From positions 1 to 20,609 of the forward strand of contig DASPLH010000083.1 of assembly GCA_035627675.1 (NCBI GenBank): DNA of 20,609 nucleotides. The letters run 5' to 3'. The notes beneath the pieces were generated by a model. The model was not told the DNA's origin and ran no database searches. It saw only the letters and a list, made by a program, of their open reading frames with translations. Each line of letters begins with the position of its first letter. The first letter of the stretch is position 1. Positions 7,052 through 13,127 of the stretch are shown piece by piece. Source of the stretch: DASPLH01 sp035627675 (GTDB lineage: Bacteria > Acidobacteriota > Terriglobia > Terriglobales > Acidobacteriaceae). Position numbers and translations under genes: made by a program.

Positions 7052-7079
7052 CCGGTTCGAGAATTCTTATCGAAACCGG
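7052..7079. terminator. Hairpin between two convergent stop codons
   Basis: CCGGTTCGA and TCGAAACCGG form a near-perfect stem with one bulged base around a 9-base AT-rich loop. It fits exactly between the histidine kinase stop (7048, plus) and the small membrane protein stop (7081, minus). No T-run is present, but the position suggests a shared 3' end. Confidence 0.5.
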
Positions 7080-7080
7080 G

Positions 7081-7233
7081 TCAGGCAGCGGTCCGTTCCA
7101 GAATGTGATCGGCGCGATCGAACACCCGCTCGATGGTTTCGAAGCCAAACATATATGTCACCGGGGAGCGCAGCGCTCGAGCTATGACATAAACCGTCGC
7201 GACTGCGAGTGCGGTCTGCCAAACGCGCTTCAT
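7081..7233 (-). CDS. Small single-span membrane protein (50 residues)
   Basis: ATG 7233 opens a 50-codon frame on the minus strand ending in TGA at 7083-7081. GGGAG lies six bases upstream of the start. The product begins MKRVWQT, has a hydrophobic stretch at about 5-20, and continues into an amphipathic tail with charged residues (ERVFDRADHIL). This layout, an N-terminal anchor with a cytoplasmic helix, is common in real small membrane proteins. It is the last of three minus-strand genes, 51 bases after the zinc-finger gene, and is followed by the convergent hairpin. I do not recognise a family. Codon use looks normal for this genome. Confidence 0.6.
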   Translation of the reverse strand: MKRVWQTALAVATVYVIARALRSPVTYMFGFETIERVFDRADHILERTAA

Positions 7234-7284
7234 TCATGACTCCCGGATCGCAAGTGGAGGGCCCGCGTATTGAGATGGGCGTTG

Positions 7285-7440
7285 TCACGGCTGCGATGCC
7301 GGTTTTCTTCTTTCGGAAGGCGCCGCCTTGGTCCGCACCTGGACCTCTCCGCTCCCGGCGCATTTTCGGCAGCGCTCGCCGTTCGCGTCGCATCCGTGGC
7401 CGTTGCATTCGGGACACTTCGTGAATTTGCTTACCGCCAT
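7285..7440 (-). CDS. Minimal DnaJ-type zinc-finger protein (51 residues)
   Basis: ATG 7440 overlaps the last ten bases of the upstream gene, and GGAG lies five bases before it. The 51-residue product contains two CxxCxGxG motifs, CPECNGHG at 9-16 and CRKCAGSG at 24-31, the unit that forms one zinc site in the cysteine-rich domain of DnaJ. There is no J domain or substrate-binding domain; the rest is a basic tail rich in Lys, Arg and Pro. A zinc-binding adaptor, thiol-redox or RNA/protein-contact role is possible, but none is shown. Overlap with the NTF2-like gene implies translational coupling. Confidence 0.8.
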   Translation of the reverse strand: MAVSKFTKCPECNGHGCDANGERCRKCAGSGEVQVRTKAAPSERRKPASQP

Positions 7441-7862
7441 GCGATCTCCGGGCCGCCGTGCATCGCTGGCGACAGCGTCTTCTCCAGGATCCGGACCGGA
7501 GCGCTGGCGTGCCGTGACGCTGCCTCCCATCGCCCCGCGCGTTTCACCCACACGTCGGTGATCAAGAACTCGGAAACGTCGTACCTGCCCTGCGTACAGC
7601 ACTCGCAGCGCAGGCGGCACTTCACGACGATTACCCGGTCCAGGTCCTGCACGAAGATGTCGTCCACGCTACAGCGCCGGAAATCTGCCCTTGCCGCCGC
7701 GTGCAAATACTCAGCTCTCGTGGTCAGCTCGCCGGAAGACGCCCAGGACGTGCTGACGAACTCGTCCGAGAGCAGTTGCTGCAGTGCCCCGGTATCCTTC
7801 TCCTTGAGCGCCCGCAGCCACGCCGCCTCGAGTTGCGCGAACGTTTTGTACAGGTCATCCAT
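7431..7862 (-). CDS. NTF2/SnoaL-like (DUF4440-type) protein
   Basis: The start chosen is ATG 7862 (143 residues); an upstream TTG at 7892 would add ten residues, and neither has a good ribosome binding site. The pattern W-x-x-AL-x-x-KDTGALQQLLSDEF near residues 15-35, and D-x-W-x-x-RAGRWEAASRH near 107-122, is typical of DUF4440/SnoaL-like cone-shaped alpha+beta barrels. These proteins are usually cytoplasmic, bind small ligands or act as ketosteroid isomerase-like enzymes, but the substrate cannot be predicted. An unusual CECC cluster (about residues 85-88) is present. It probably heads a small operon with the zinc-finger and small membrane proteins. Confidence 0.82.
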   Translation of the reverse strand: MDDLYKTFAQLEAAWLRALKEKDTGALQQLLSDEFVSTSWASSGELTTRAEYLHAAARADFRRCSVDDIFVQDLDRVIVVKCRLRCECCTQGRYDVSEFLITDVWVKRAGRWEAASRHASAPVRILEKTLSPAMHGGPEIAWR

Positions 7863-7999
7863 CGCAACCGGTTTGTGCAAGCGCCTTACCAATCGCGAAC
7901 GCTACAAAGTATTGAAAAACAAGGCGAGAACGGCCGCTGGCCGGGGTTCCCCGGTAAAGTTTTCGGGCTTGAGGGCGATTCTTGGCCGCAAACAGCGAA

Positions 8000-8019
8000 G
8001 CCGCCCACCAGAGGGCGGC
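8000..8019 (-). terminator. Terminator of the DUF4118-like gene
   Basis: On the minus strand GCCGCCC and GGGCGGC form a 7-bp GC stem with a 6-base loop, followed by TTCGCTGTTT. It begins 19 bases after the stop codon at 8038 and separates this gene from the downstream NTF2-like operon. Confidence 0.7.
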
Positions 8020-8037
8020 CGTGTCATTCGAAGGCGG

Positions 8038-8382
8038 CTACTTGCGCTCGACAGGTTCGGGAGGGAACAACAGGTACGAACCCACGACTGCGATCAGCAC
8101 CATCCAGACGAGGTTTGCTCGGGCGGAGGAGCTCTCTACCCGCACCGAACCCAGCGGAGCGTAGGCGAAGTACGCGAAGATCAGGGCCGCGACCACCGAT
8201 CCGGCGAGGCTGACGCCTGCTCCATACCTGGACGCAAGCGCAATCAGCACCAGGGCAAACACCAGCGGAACGAAGGCGCGAGCCGAGCTGCCGGCCGTCA
8301 GCATCGCTGCTCCAATGGCGCACACGGCGCTGATGAGCACACCCGTCGTCGTTCGCAGATTCCGCGATATCGCTGGAGTCAT
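8038..8382 (-). CDS. Small four-span membrane protein, DUF4118-like
   Basis: The 114-residue product from ATG 8382, with GGGGAAGG just upstream, has hydrophobic segments near 12-31, 36-52, 55-73 and 90-107. The segment SRYGAGVSLAGSVVAALIFAY followed by APLGSVRVESS resembles the DUF4118 module, the four-helix membrane domain between the sensor and kinase parts of KdpD. Here it stands alone, with no kinase domain attached or in the same transcription unit. Length fits one complete module. Function is unknown; it may be a membrane partner for another protein or a decayed sensor. A clear terminator follows it. Confidence 0.75.
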   Translation of the reverse strand: MTPAISRNLRTTTGVLISAVCAIGAAMLTAGSSARAFVPLVFALVLIALASRYGAGVSLAGSVVAALIFAYFAYAPLGSVRVESSSARANLVWMVLIAVVGSYLLFPPEPVERK

Positions 8383-8519
8383 GGCCTTCCCCTAAACCTC
8401 GGAACATCGAGATGTACTCCGCTGCTGCCCGCTCGGGGTTGTCCCACTTCGGCAAGAGAATACCCGCACAAGCGGTGCTGTGCGTAGATGTTCAAGCAAC
8501 AACGTTAGGATGTCATAAA

Positions 8520-8537
8520 TTGGGAGTCACTTCCCAA
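8520..8537. promoter_or_regulatory. Inverted repeat upstream of the antiporter gene
   Basis: TTGGGA and TCCCAA flank six bases (GTCACT). The repeat lies in the 320-bp divergent region between the DUF4118-like gene and the antiporter gene, in the kind of position where an operator might sit. No regulator is known. The rest of the region has a TATAAC at 8597-8602 as a possible -10 box but no matching -35 box. Confidence 0.3.
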
Positions 8538-8701
8538 AAATGCTGAGTAGCGGAATCGCGTGCACTCGTCGTCTGTACGGCCGTGCGTGCTTCAATGGGT
8601 ATAACTTCCGGCGCGGCTCTCGAATTTACTCGCTGCACCCCTAAGTCGTGTGAACAATTGGATGTGGTGGACTAAGCGTCCTCGGAAATTCATAAGAAAC
8701 C

Positions 8702-9943
8702 ATGCCTCACGGATCTGAAAACCTGCTCCTGCTCCAGCTCTTCACGATCTTCGTCTGGGCTAAGGTCTTCGGCGAGCTTTTCGAACGGCTGCACCTTCCG
8801 GCAGTGCTGGGAGAGATCCTGGCCGGCGTGGTACTCGGGCCGTACACGACCCGCTTCATCATTCCCACGGAAACGGTTTTCTCGATCGCAGAACTCGGAG
8901 CCGTGTTCCTCCTGTTCACCGTTGGCCTCGAGACCAGTCCCAAGGACCTGATCGGCGTGGGCCGGGTGGCGCTGGAAACGGCAATCGCCGGCATCATCTT
9001 TCCTCTGGGCCTCGGCTTCTTCTATCTCCGTTCCATCGGCGAACCGACTCACGAAGCCATCTTCGTGGCCGCGGCGATGGTCGCCACCAGCGTGGGCATC
9101 ACGGCGCGCGTGTTGCGCGACATGCACGTGCTGCGCAGCCGCACCGCCAAGGTCATCCTCGGCGCGGCCGTATTCGACGACATTCTCGGCATGGTGCTGC
9201 TGGGCGTTGTAGTCAGTATCGCGCAGGGCGGCAGCGTTGACTGGACTCACCTCAGCATCGTCTCGGTGGAAGCGGTTGCCTTCGCGCTGTTCATGATCTT
9301 CGTCGGACCGCGTCTCGTGGGCCGCATGCAGCCCGGCTTGCAGCGCATGCAGACGCACGACGCGCCGCTCATCCTCGCGCTGGCGATCTGCCTCGGACTC
9401 TCCGTGGTCGCCACCCGCATCGGCATGGCGGCCATCATCGGAGCCTTCTTCGCCGGACTCGCATTCGCGGATTACTCGCACCGCTGGAACCTCGAGCCGC
9501 GTGCACAGGCCATCAACCAACTGCTGTCGCCATTCTTCTTCTTCACCATGGGCGCGCGCCTCGACATCTCGGTCTTCACCCGTGAAGTGGTTGCGACCGC
9601 GACGATCGTTTCGATCCTCGCCCTGATCTCGAAGGTCGTCGGCTGCGGACTGCCCGTCCTCCGGCAAGGCTGGCGTGAAGCCCTGAAGGTCGGCGTCGGC
9701 ATGACGCCACGCGGAGAAGTCGCGTTGATCGTGGCCCTGATCGGTTTGCAGATGAACATGATCTCGCAGCGGGCTTACGCAATCGTCATCTTCATGACGG
9801 CGGTTACCACGATGTTGCCGCCGCCCATCCTGAAGGTCTTGTTCCGCGACGTGGCGCCCGACGCAGTCATCGAACTGCCGGTCACGGCAGCAGCGGCAGA
9901 AGAGATCGCCGCCGAAGAGCGCGTGCCCGGCAACCTCGGCTGA
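8702..9943 (+). CDS. CPA2-family cation/proton antiporter
   Basis: The 413-residue integral membrane protein matches CPA2 transporters in length and in about 12-13 hydrophobic spans. Diagnostic parts are LHLPAVLGEILAGVVLGP at about 30-47, LFTVGLET near 71-78, the crossover-helix segment MVATSVGITARVL at 126-138, and VFDD at 157-160. Asp159-Asp160 correspond to the ion-binding aspartate pair of the NapA/NhaA fold, typical of electrogenic exchange. The later MTPRGEVALI segment is also a family hallmark. There is no C-terminal TrkA-N domain, so it is the short NapA/GerN-like form. It would export Na+ or K+ in exchange for H+ at the inner membrane. The start at ATG 8702 has no strong ribosome binding site. 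Confidence 0.93.
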   Translation: MPHGSENLLLLQLFTIFVWAKVFGELFERLHLPAVLGEILAGVVLGPYTTRFIIPTETVFSIAELGAVFLLFTVGLETSPKDLIGVGRVALETAIAGIIFPLGLGFFYLRSIGEPTHEAIFVAAAMVATSVGITARVLRDMHVLRSRTAKVILGAAVFDDILGMVLLGVVVSIAQGGSVDWTHLSIVSVEAVAFALFMIFVGPRLVGRMQPGLQRMQTHDAPLILALAICLGLSVVATRIGMAAIIGAFFAGLAFADYSHRWNLEPRAQAINQLLSPFFFFTMGARLDISVFTREVVATATIVSILALISKVVGCGLPVLRQGWREALKVGVGMTPRGEVALIVALIGLQMNMISQRAYAIVIFMTAVTTMLPPPILKVLFRDVAPDAVIELPVTAAAAEEIAAEERVPGNLG

Positions 9944-9948
9944 TTCAC

Positions 9949-9978
9949 AGTCGCGAAGACGCGAGTCCCGGAGTCGCG
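9949..9978. repeat. Left arm of a 30-bp inverted repeat
   Basis: This arm matches the reverse complement of 10068-10097 at 28 of 30 positions. The arm contains CGCGAGTCCCGGAGTCGCG, itself partly palindromic. It starts six bases after the antiporter stop codon. The spacer between the arms is 89 bases and holds three ATCCGTG-type units. Confidence 0.85.
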
Positions 9979-10067
9979 TAGCCGCGTGCAAACCCGAGCC
10001 CTAATCTTCCCAGCTGTATCCGTGTGCATCCGTGCCACTCCGTGATCGATCCTCGGGCACACTCTCG

Positions 10068-10097
10068 CGCGACTCCGGGACTCGCGACATCGCGACT
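10068..10097. repeat. Right arm of the 30-bp inverted repeat, beside the fabG promoter
   Basis: Reverse complement of 9949-9978 with two mismatches. Its inner edge has CTCCGGGACTCGCG and its outer edge covers the place where a -35 box for the fabG promoter would lie. It could act as a large stem-loop terminator for the antiporter gene or as a REP/MITE-like remnant. Confidence 0.85.
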
Positions 10098-10113
10098 CAC
10101 CTGTGACACTCGT

Positions 10114-10119
10114 TATAAT
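10114..10119 (+). promoter_or_regulatory. -10 box (TATAAT) of the FabG-type gene
   Basis: A consensus TATAAT lies 26 bases before the start codon, leaving room for a short leader with the AAGGAG site at 10134-10139. The -35 position at 17-bp spacing has CGCGAC, a poor match, and it belongs to the right arm of the inverted repeat. Transcription may rely on an extended or activator-assisted promoter. Confidence 0.6.
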
Positions 10120-10145
10120 CTTCCTTCGTCACACAAGGAGCTTCC

Positions 10146-10892
10146 ATGTACTCATTGCAGGGCCGGGTGGCGCTGGTCACGGGCGCGTCACAGGGTATCG
10201 GCAAGGCTTGCGCGCTGGTTCTCGCGCAGGCAGGGGCCACCGTCGCGCTGGCGGCGCGCAGCGAAGACAAGCTGAAGGAAACCGTCGCACAGATCGAGAC
10301 CGCCGGGGGCAAGGCCGCTGCATTCAAGCTCGACGTCTCGTCCGACGAGCAGATCAAATCGGCCGTCAAGGACGTCATCGCTCAGCTCGGCAAGATCGAT
10401 ATTCTCGTCAACAACGCGGGCATCACGCGCGACCAGCTCGCGATGCGCATGAAGCGTGCCGACTGGGACGATGTCATCGCCACCAATCTCACCGCGCCCT
10501 TCCTGCTCGTGCAGTCCTGCATCCCCGGCATGCTCAAACAGCGCTGGGGACGCATCGTCAACATCACATCCATCAACGGCCAGATGGGGCAGGCCGGACA
10601 GGCGAACTATGCCTCGTCGAAAGCGGGCCTGATCGGCCTCACCATGGCCCTGGCGCGCGAGGTCGCATCCCGCAACATCACCGTCAACGCCGTCGCTCCC
10701 GGATGGATCGAGACTGCGATGACCTCCGATCTCTCTCCCGAACTGAAAGAGCAGATGATCAAGCAGGTGCCCCTCGGACGGGCTGGGACCGGCATGGACG
10801 TCGCGCACGCCGTGCGCTTCCTCGCCTCCGAAGAAGCCGGCTACATCACAGGCGAAGTGCTCAAGGTGAACGGCGGAATGCTGATGGGGTAG
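10146..10892 (+). CDS. fabG: 3-oxoacyl-ACP reductase, FabG-type SDR
   Basis: The 248-residue protein starts at ATG 10146 with AAGGAG upstream. It is a classical short-chain dehydrogenase: cofactor loop TGASQGIG at 12-19, NNAG at 89-92, Asn114, and the catalytic Ser142, Tyr155, Lys159 with the same 13 and 4 spacing as E. coli FabG. The C-terminal part has PGWIETAMT and the ITGEVLKVNGGM ending typical of FabG. It would reduce 3-oxoacyl-ACP with NADPH in fatty acid elongation. No other fatty-acid gene (fabD, acpP, fabF) is adjacent, so an accessory reductase role in polyketide, PHB or other SDR chemistry cannot be excluded. It is monocistronic, downstream of the inverted repeat. Confidence 0.92.
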   Translation: MYSLQGRVALVTGASQGIGKACALVLAQAGATVALAARSEDKLKETVAQIETAGGKAAAFKLDVSSDEQIKSAVKDVIAQLGKIDILVNNAGITRDQLAMRMKRADWDDVIATNLTAPFLLVQSCIPGMLKQRWGRIVNITSINGQMGQAGQANYASSKAGLIGLTMALAREVASRNITVNAVAPGWIETAMTSDLSPELKEQMIKQVPLGRAGTGMDVAHAVRFLASEEAGYITGEVLKVNGGMLMG

Positions 10893-10957
10893 GGACGGCA
10901 GTACGGCGTGGCCAACACGCAGAGTACATGTTGCTCGCCATGATCGGAGCCGTCACG

Positions 10958-10975
10958 GCACAGTTGCTGCTGTGC
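10958..10975 (+). terminator. Hairpin downstream of the FabG-type gene
   Basis: GCACAG and CTGTGC form a 6-bp stem with a 6-base loop, 66 bases after the fabG stop. There is no T-run, so terminator function is weakly supported. The remaining sequence to about 11100 shows no convincing gene. Confidence 0.25.
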
Positions 10976-11101
10976 AGAGTTCAGGATCGCGTCATCGCCG
11001 GAATCGGCGCTCATGCCGCGGATCGCGGCCAGCCGAACGATTGCATGCTGCCAAAAAGTAATGCGACCCCCGCACGATAGTAACCGTTGTGAAAATTTAT
11101 C

Positions 11102-11131
11102 TTGCCTTGTGGTTTGCACTCTGATTACTAT
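11102..11131 (+). promoter_or_regulatory. Candidate promoter of the XRE regulator gene
   Basis: TTGCCT at 11102-11107 and TACTAT at 11126-11131 are separated by 18 bases. They lie in a locally AT-rich stretch and would start transcription about 35 bases before the ATG. Four of six bases match consensus in the -35 box and four of six in the -10 box. Confidence 0.4.
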
Positions 11132-11173
11132 GCACCTACCCCTGGGACTCAATCCAAGACAAGCGACCAAACC

Positions 11174-11524
11174 ATGAATATCGGCGAAACCATTCGCAAT
11201 TTCCGTCTCCAGAAGGGTATGTCGCAAGGAGACATCGAGAAGCGTACGGGGCTTCTGCGCTGCTACCTGTCACGCGTGGAGAACGGACACACGATTCCAT
11301 CGCTCGATACATTGGCGAAAATCGCTTCCGCAATGGATGTTCAGCTGGCGCACTTCTTCGCGGGAGACGCCCCTGAGAACGGCAACAAGAACCTGCCGCA
11401 ATTGAGCGAAGAAGAAGTCCGCTTCCTGTCGCAGATTCGCCGCTACTCCTCGAACCTGAACGACAGCGACCGCAAGCTGGTCATCGCCATGGTCAAGAAG
11501 ATGGCGGCAAGCTCGGGCAGGTAG
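11174..11524 (+). CDS. XRE-family helix-turn-helix regulator
   Basis: The start chosen is ATG 11174, giving 116 residues, because the HTH domain begins at once (MNIGETIRNFRLQKG) and the longer frame upstream is not protein-like. The Cro/C1-type HTH spans about 5-62: SQGDIEKRTGL is the first helix pair and CYLSRVENGHTIPSL contains the recognition helix. The C-terminal part (78-112) is a predicted helical tail rich in charged residues, possibly for dimerisation. There is no sensor domain. No Shine-Dalgarno sequence is visible before the ATG. It is convergent with the LuxR-type regulator gene, 34 bp apart. Targets are unknown; autoregulation is plausible. Confidence 0.9.
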   Translation: MNIGETIRNFRLQKGMSQGDIEKRTGLLRCYLSRVENGHTIPSLDTLAKIASAMDVQLAHFFAGDAPENGNKNLPQLSEEEVRFLSQIRRYSSNLNDSDRKLVIAMVKKMAASSGR

Positions 11525-11558
11525 GGGAGAAGGTCCTGCCGGGCGCGGTCGTCAGGCG

Positions 11559-12218
11559 CTAGGCAGCGCTGCTGATCTCTGAAAGGGCAAGGACCGCGAG
11601 TTCCAGCCGGTCTTTCGTTCCCGTCTTGCTGAACACGCTCTGAAGATGCCGCTTGACGGTGTTCTCGCTGATTTTCAGCTCGGCCGCGATGTCTTTGTTC
11701 TTCATTCCGCGCGCCACCAGCAAGGCGATCTGGCGCTCGCGCTCCGAGAGCCGGTCGAGATTGGTCGCCCGTTCCTCCTGTCCTTCATTGACCATCGCCG
11801 ATAAGATGCCCTGCGCCACTTCATCTCCGAACGCGAGTTCGCCGTCGGCCACAGTGCGTATCGCCTGGAAGAGTTTCTCCGGGCCATCGCTCTTCAGCAC
11901 CAGTCCACGCGCACCCAGCCGAACTACCTGCACGTAATCCGCCTGGTTCTCGGAGCCGGTCAGCACCACCGATGCCACGCGAATGCCGGCGCGCTCGATC
12001 TGTCGCAGCACATCGAAGCCGTCGCCGTCGGGCATGAACAGGTCCAGCACGAGCACATCGGGCTTCCTCTCCTGCAACAGCACCACCGCCTGCTCGCCGT
12101 TGGAGGCAGCACCCACCACCTCGAAGTCACGTTCCGCGGACAACAGCGTGGCAAGAGACTCACGCAACACGGCGTGGTCGTCGGCAATCACGATTGAGAT
12201 CTTCTCTCCCGGCGCCAT
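11559..12218 (-). CDS. NarL/LuxR-type response regulator
   Basis: The 219-residue protein has a receiver domain (about 7-122) with the acidic pair Asp13-Asp14, phosphoacceptor Asp59 in VLVLDLFMPDGDG, Thr87 and Lys109, all in place. After a linker, a LuxR-type HTH spans about 155-212 (LSERERQIALLVARGMKNKDIA, then SENTVKRHLQSVFSK). It is therefore a phosphorylation-controlled DNA-binding transcription factor. No cognate kinase is adjacent; the kinase at 5273-7048 is a HisKA type and NarL-type regulators more often pair with HisKA_3 kinases, so a link is not assumed. The start ATG 12218 has no clear ribosome binding site, and a start a few codons later is possible. Confidence 0.95.
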   Translation of the reverse strand: MAPGEKISIVIADDHAVLRESLATLLSAERDFEVVGAASNGEQAVVLLQERKPDVLVLDLFMPDGDGFDVLRQIERAGIRVASVVLTGSENQADYVQVVRLGARGLVLKSDGPEKLFQAIRTVADGELAFGDEVAQGILSAMVNEGQEERATNLDRLSERERQIALLVARGMKNKDIAAELKISENTVKRHLQSVFSKTGTKDRLELAVLALSEISSAA

Positions 12219-12372
12219 GCGGACTTAGATGCAGGGCAAAACTCTCAGGAGAGTTGCAGGGGCTACATACGATGCATTTGGTTGGCTGTCTCGGGCGCTG
12301 CAACCGGTGACTCTGGCCCTAGCTGCCGCTCTAGCGCTTCCGTAACCGGGAACACGGCAGGCGGCGTGCTAT

Positions 12373-12403
12373 ATTCCCCCGGTACAGACCGGTGCCGGGG
12401 AAT
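12373..12403 (+). promoter_or_regulatory. Stem-loop in the leader of the MXAN_5187-like gene
   Basis: ATTCCCCCGG and CCGGGGAAT pair over nine bases with one bulged C, enclosing a 12-base loop that contains ACCGGT. It lies 35 bases before the chosen GTG start, with the AT-rich TATATT overlapping its left edge. It may be a leader structure or operator; no riboswitch class is recognised. Confidence 0.35.
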
Positions 12404-12437
12404 CCCGTGCACACGCGACACTGGAATTGCGCCAGCC

Positions 12438-13013
12438 GTGACCATCGACGAAGAACTCAATGCGCTCGAAGAGGGCGTCCGCCGCCTGAAGATCGAGTAC
12501 GACATGTACTTCGGAGGCGGAGCCAAGCAGCCCCCCAGGGACACGGAGTGGCGCGTCCAATCCTTCGTGAAGCGCCTCGGCGAAGGCGCAAAGCTCACCT
12601 ACGCCCAGCGCTTCCGCTATAACAGCGTCGTCCAGAAGTATGCTGTTTTCAGCGACTTATGGCGTCAGAAACTCAAAATCCGCGAAGAGGGATACCGCCG
12701 TCCGCAGGACGCCTACCTCGGCATTCAGGGTCTCCGCACGTCCGCCGCTGAGCAGCCGGCTCACCCGGCCAAAACCCAGGTCGTGATCTCCGACGGCGAA
12801 GCCGAAGCCTCCTCGGTTGCCGAACTCTTCAACACCATGAGCAAGGCTCGCCAGAGCGCCGGAATGCCTGCCTCCGGCACCCTCGAGTCGTTCAACGCCT
12901 TCGTCCGCGAGAAGACCCGCAACATCCGCCGACAGTACAACTGCTCATCCGTCGAGTACACTGTTGAGGTGCAGGACGGGCAGGTACGCCTTAAGGCGAA
13001 GCCCCGTAAGTAG
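12438..13013 (+). CDS. Coiled, charged protein resembling the MXAN_5187 C-terminal family
   Basis: The start chosen is GTG 12438, giving 191 residues beginning (M)TIDEELNALEEGVRRLKIEY; the open frame continues upstream to ATG 12282, but that part is Gly/Ser/Thr-rich and overlaps the leader stem-loop. Residues 1-85, with LKIEYDMYFGGG, WRVQSFVKRL and LTYAQRFRYNSVVQKYAVFSDLW, are what I recall of the family annotated as MXAN_5187 C-terminal domain in myxobacteria and acidobacteria; this is from memory. A second part (about 128-180) begins with VVISDGEAEASSVAELFNTM and ends in KTRNIRRQYNC. It is cytoplasmic and highly charged. Function is unknown. It precedes purH by 114 bp. Confidence 0.75.
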   Translation: MTIDEELNALEEGVRRLKIEYDMYFGGGAKQPPRDTEWRVQSFVKRLGEGAKLTYAQRFRYNSVVQKYAVFSDLWRQKLKIREEGYRRPQDAYLGIQGLRTSAAEQPAHPAKTQVVISDGEAEASSVAELFNTMSKARQSAGMPASGTLESFNAFVREKTRNIRRQYNCSSVEYTVEVQDGQVRLKAKPRK

Positions 13014-13057
13014 CTCCTGCGCGCTCTCTTCTCCCAAAAGTGAATCGGTTGCAGTCA

Positions 13058-13072
13058 CTCGACAGAGTCGAG
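13058..13072. promoter_or_regulatory. Small perfect hairpin upstream of purH
   Basis: CTCGAC-AGA-GTCGAG is a perfect 6-bp stem with a three-base loop in the 114-bp gap between the two genes. It could end the upstream transcript or act in the purH leader. No T-run follows and no PurR-type operator was recognised. Confidence 0.3.
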
Positions 13073-13127
13073 GTCCCGGGCTGTTGGTACTTGCCCCGGC
13101 AACTGACATCTCTCCCGAGAGGCACTC

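Noticed and set aside
8383..8455. TTG-initiated N-terminal piece (PKWDNPERAAAEY) upstream of the DUF4118-like gene
   Set aside because: The frame runs out of phase through the membrane-protein gene, with no ribosome binding site; at most a decayed leader peptide.
8690..9991. 433-codon open frame opposite the antiporter
   Set aside because: Composition dominated by Asp, His, Arg and Glu with no domain; it is the complement of a well-supported membrane protein gene.
10929..11081. 50-codon plus-strand frame after fabG starting MLLAMIGAV
   Set aside because: No ribosome binding site, overlaps a small hairpin, and the product past the first 16 residues lacks protein-like character.
12282..12437. 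Longer N-terminus of the MXAN_5187-like protein from ATG 12282
   Set aside because: The extra 52 residues are Gly/Ser/Thr-rich, unlike the rest, and span a leader stem-loop and possible -10 box.
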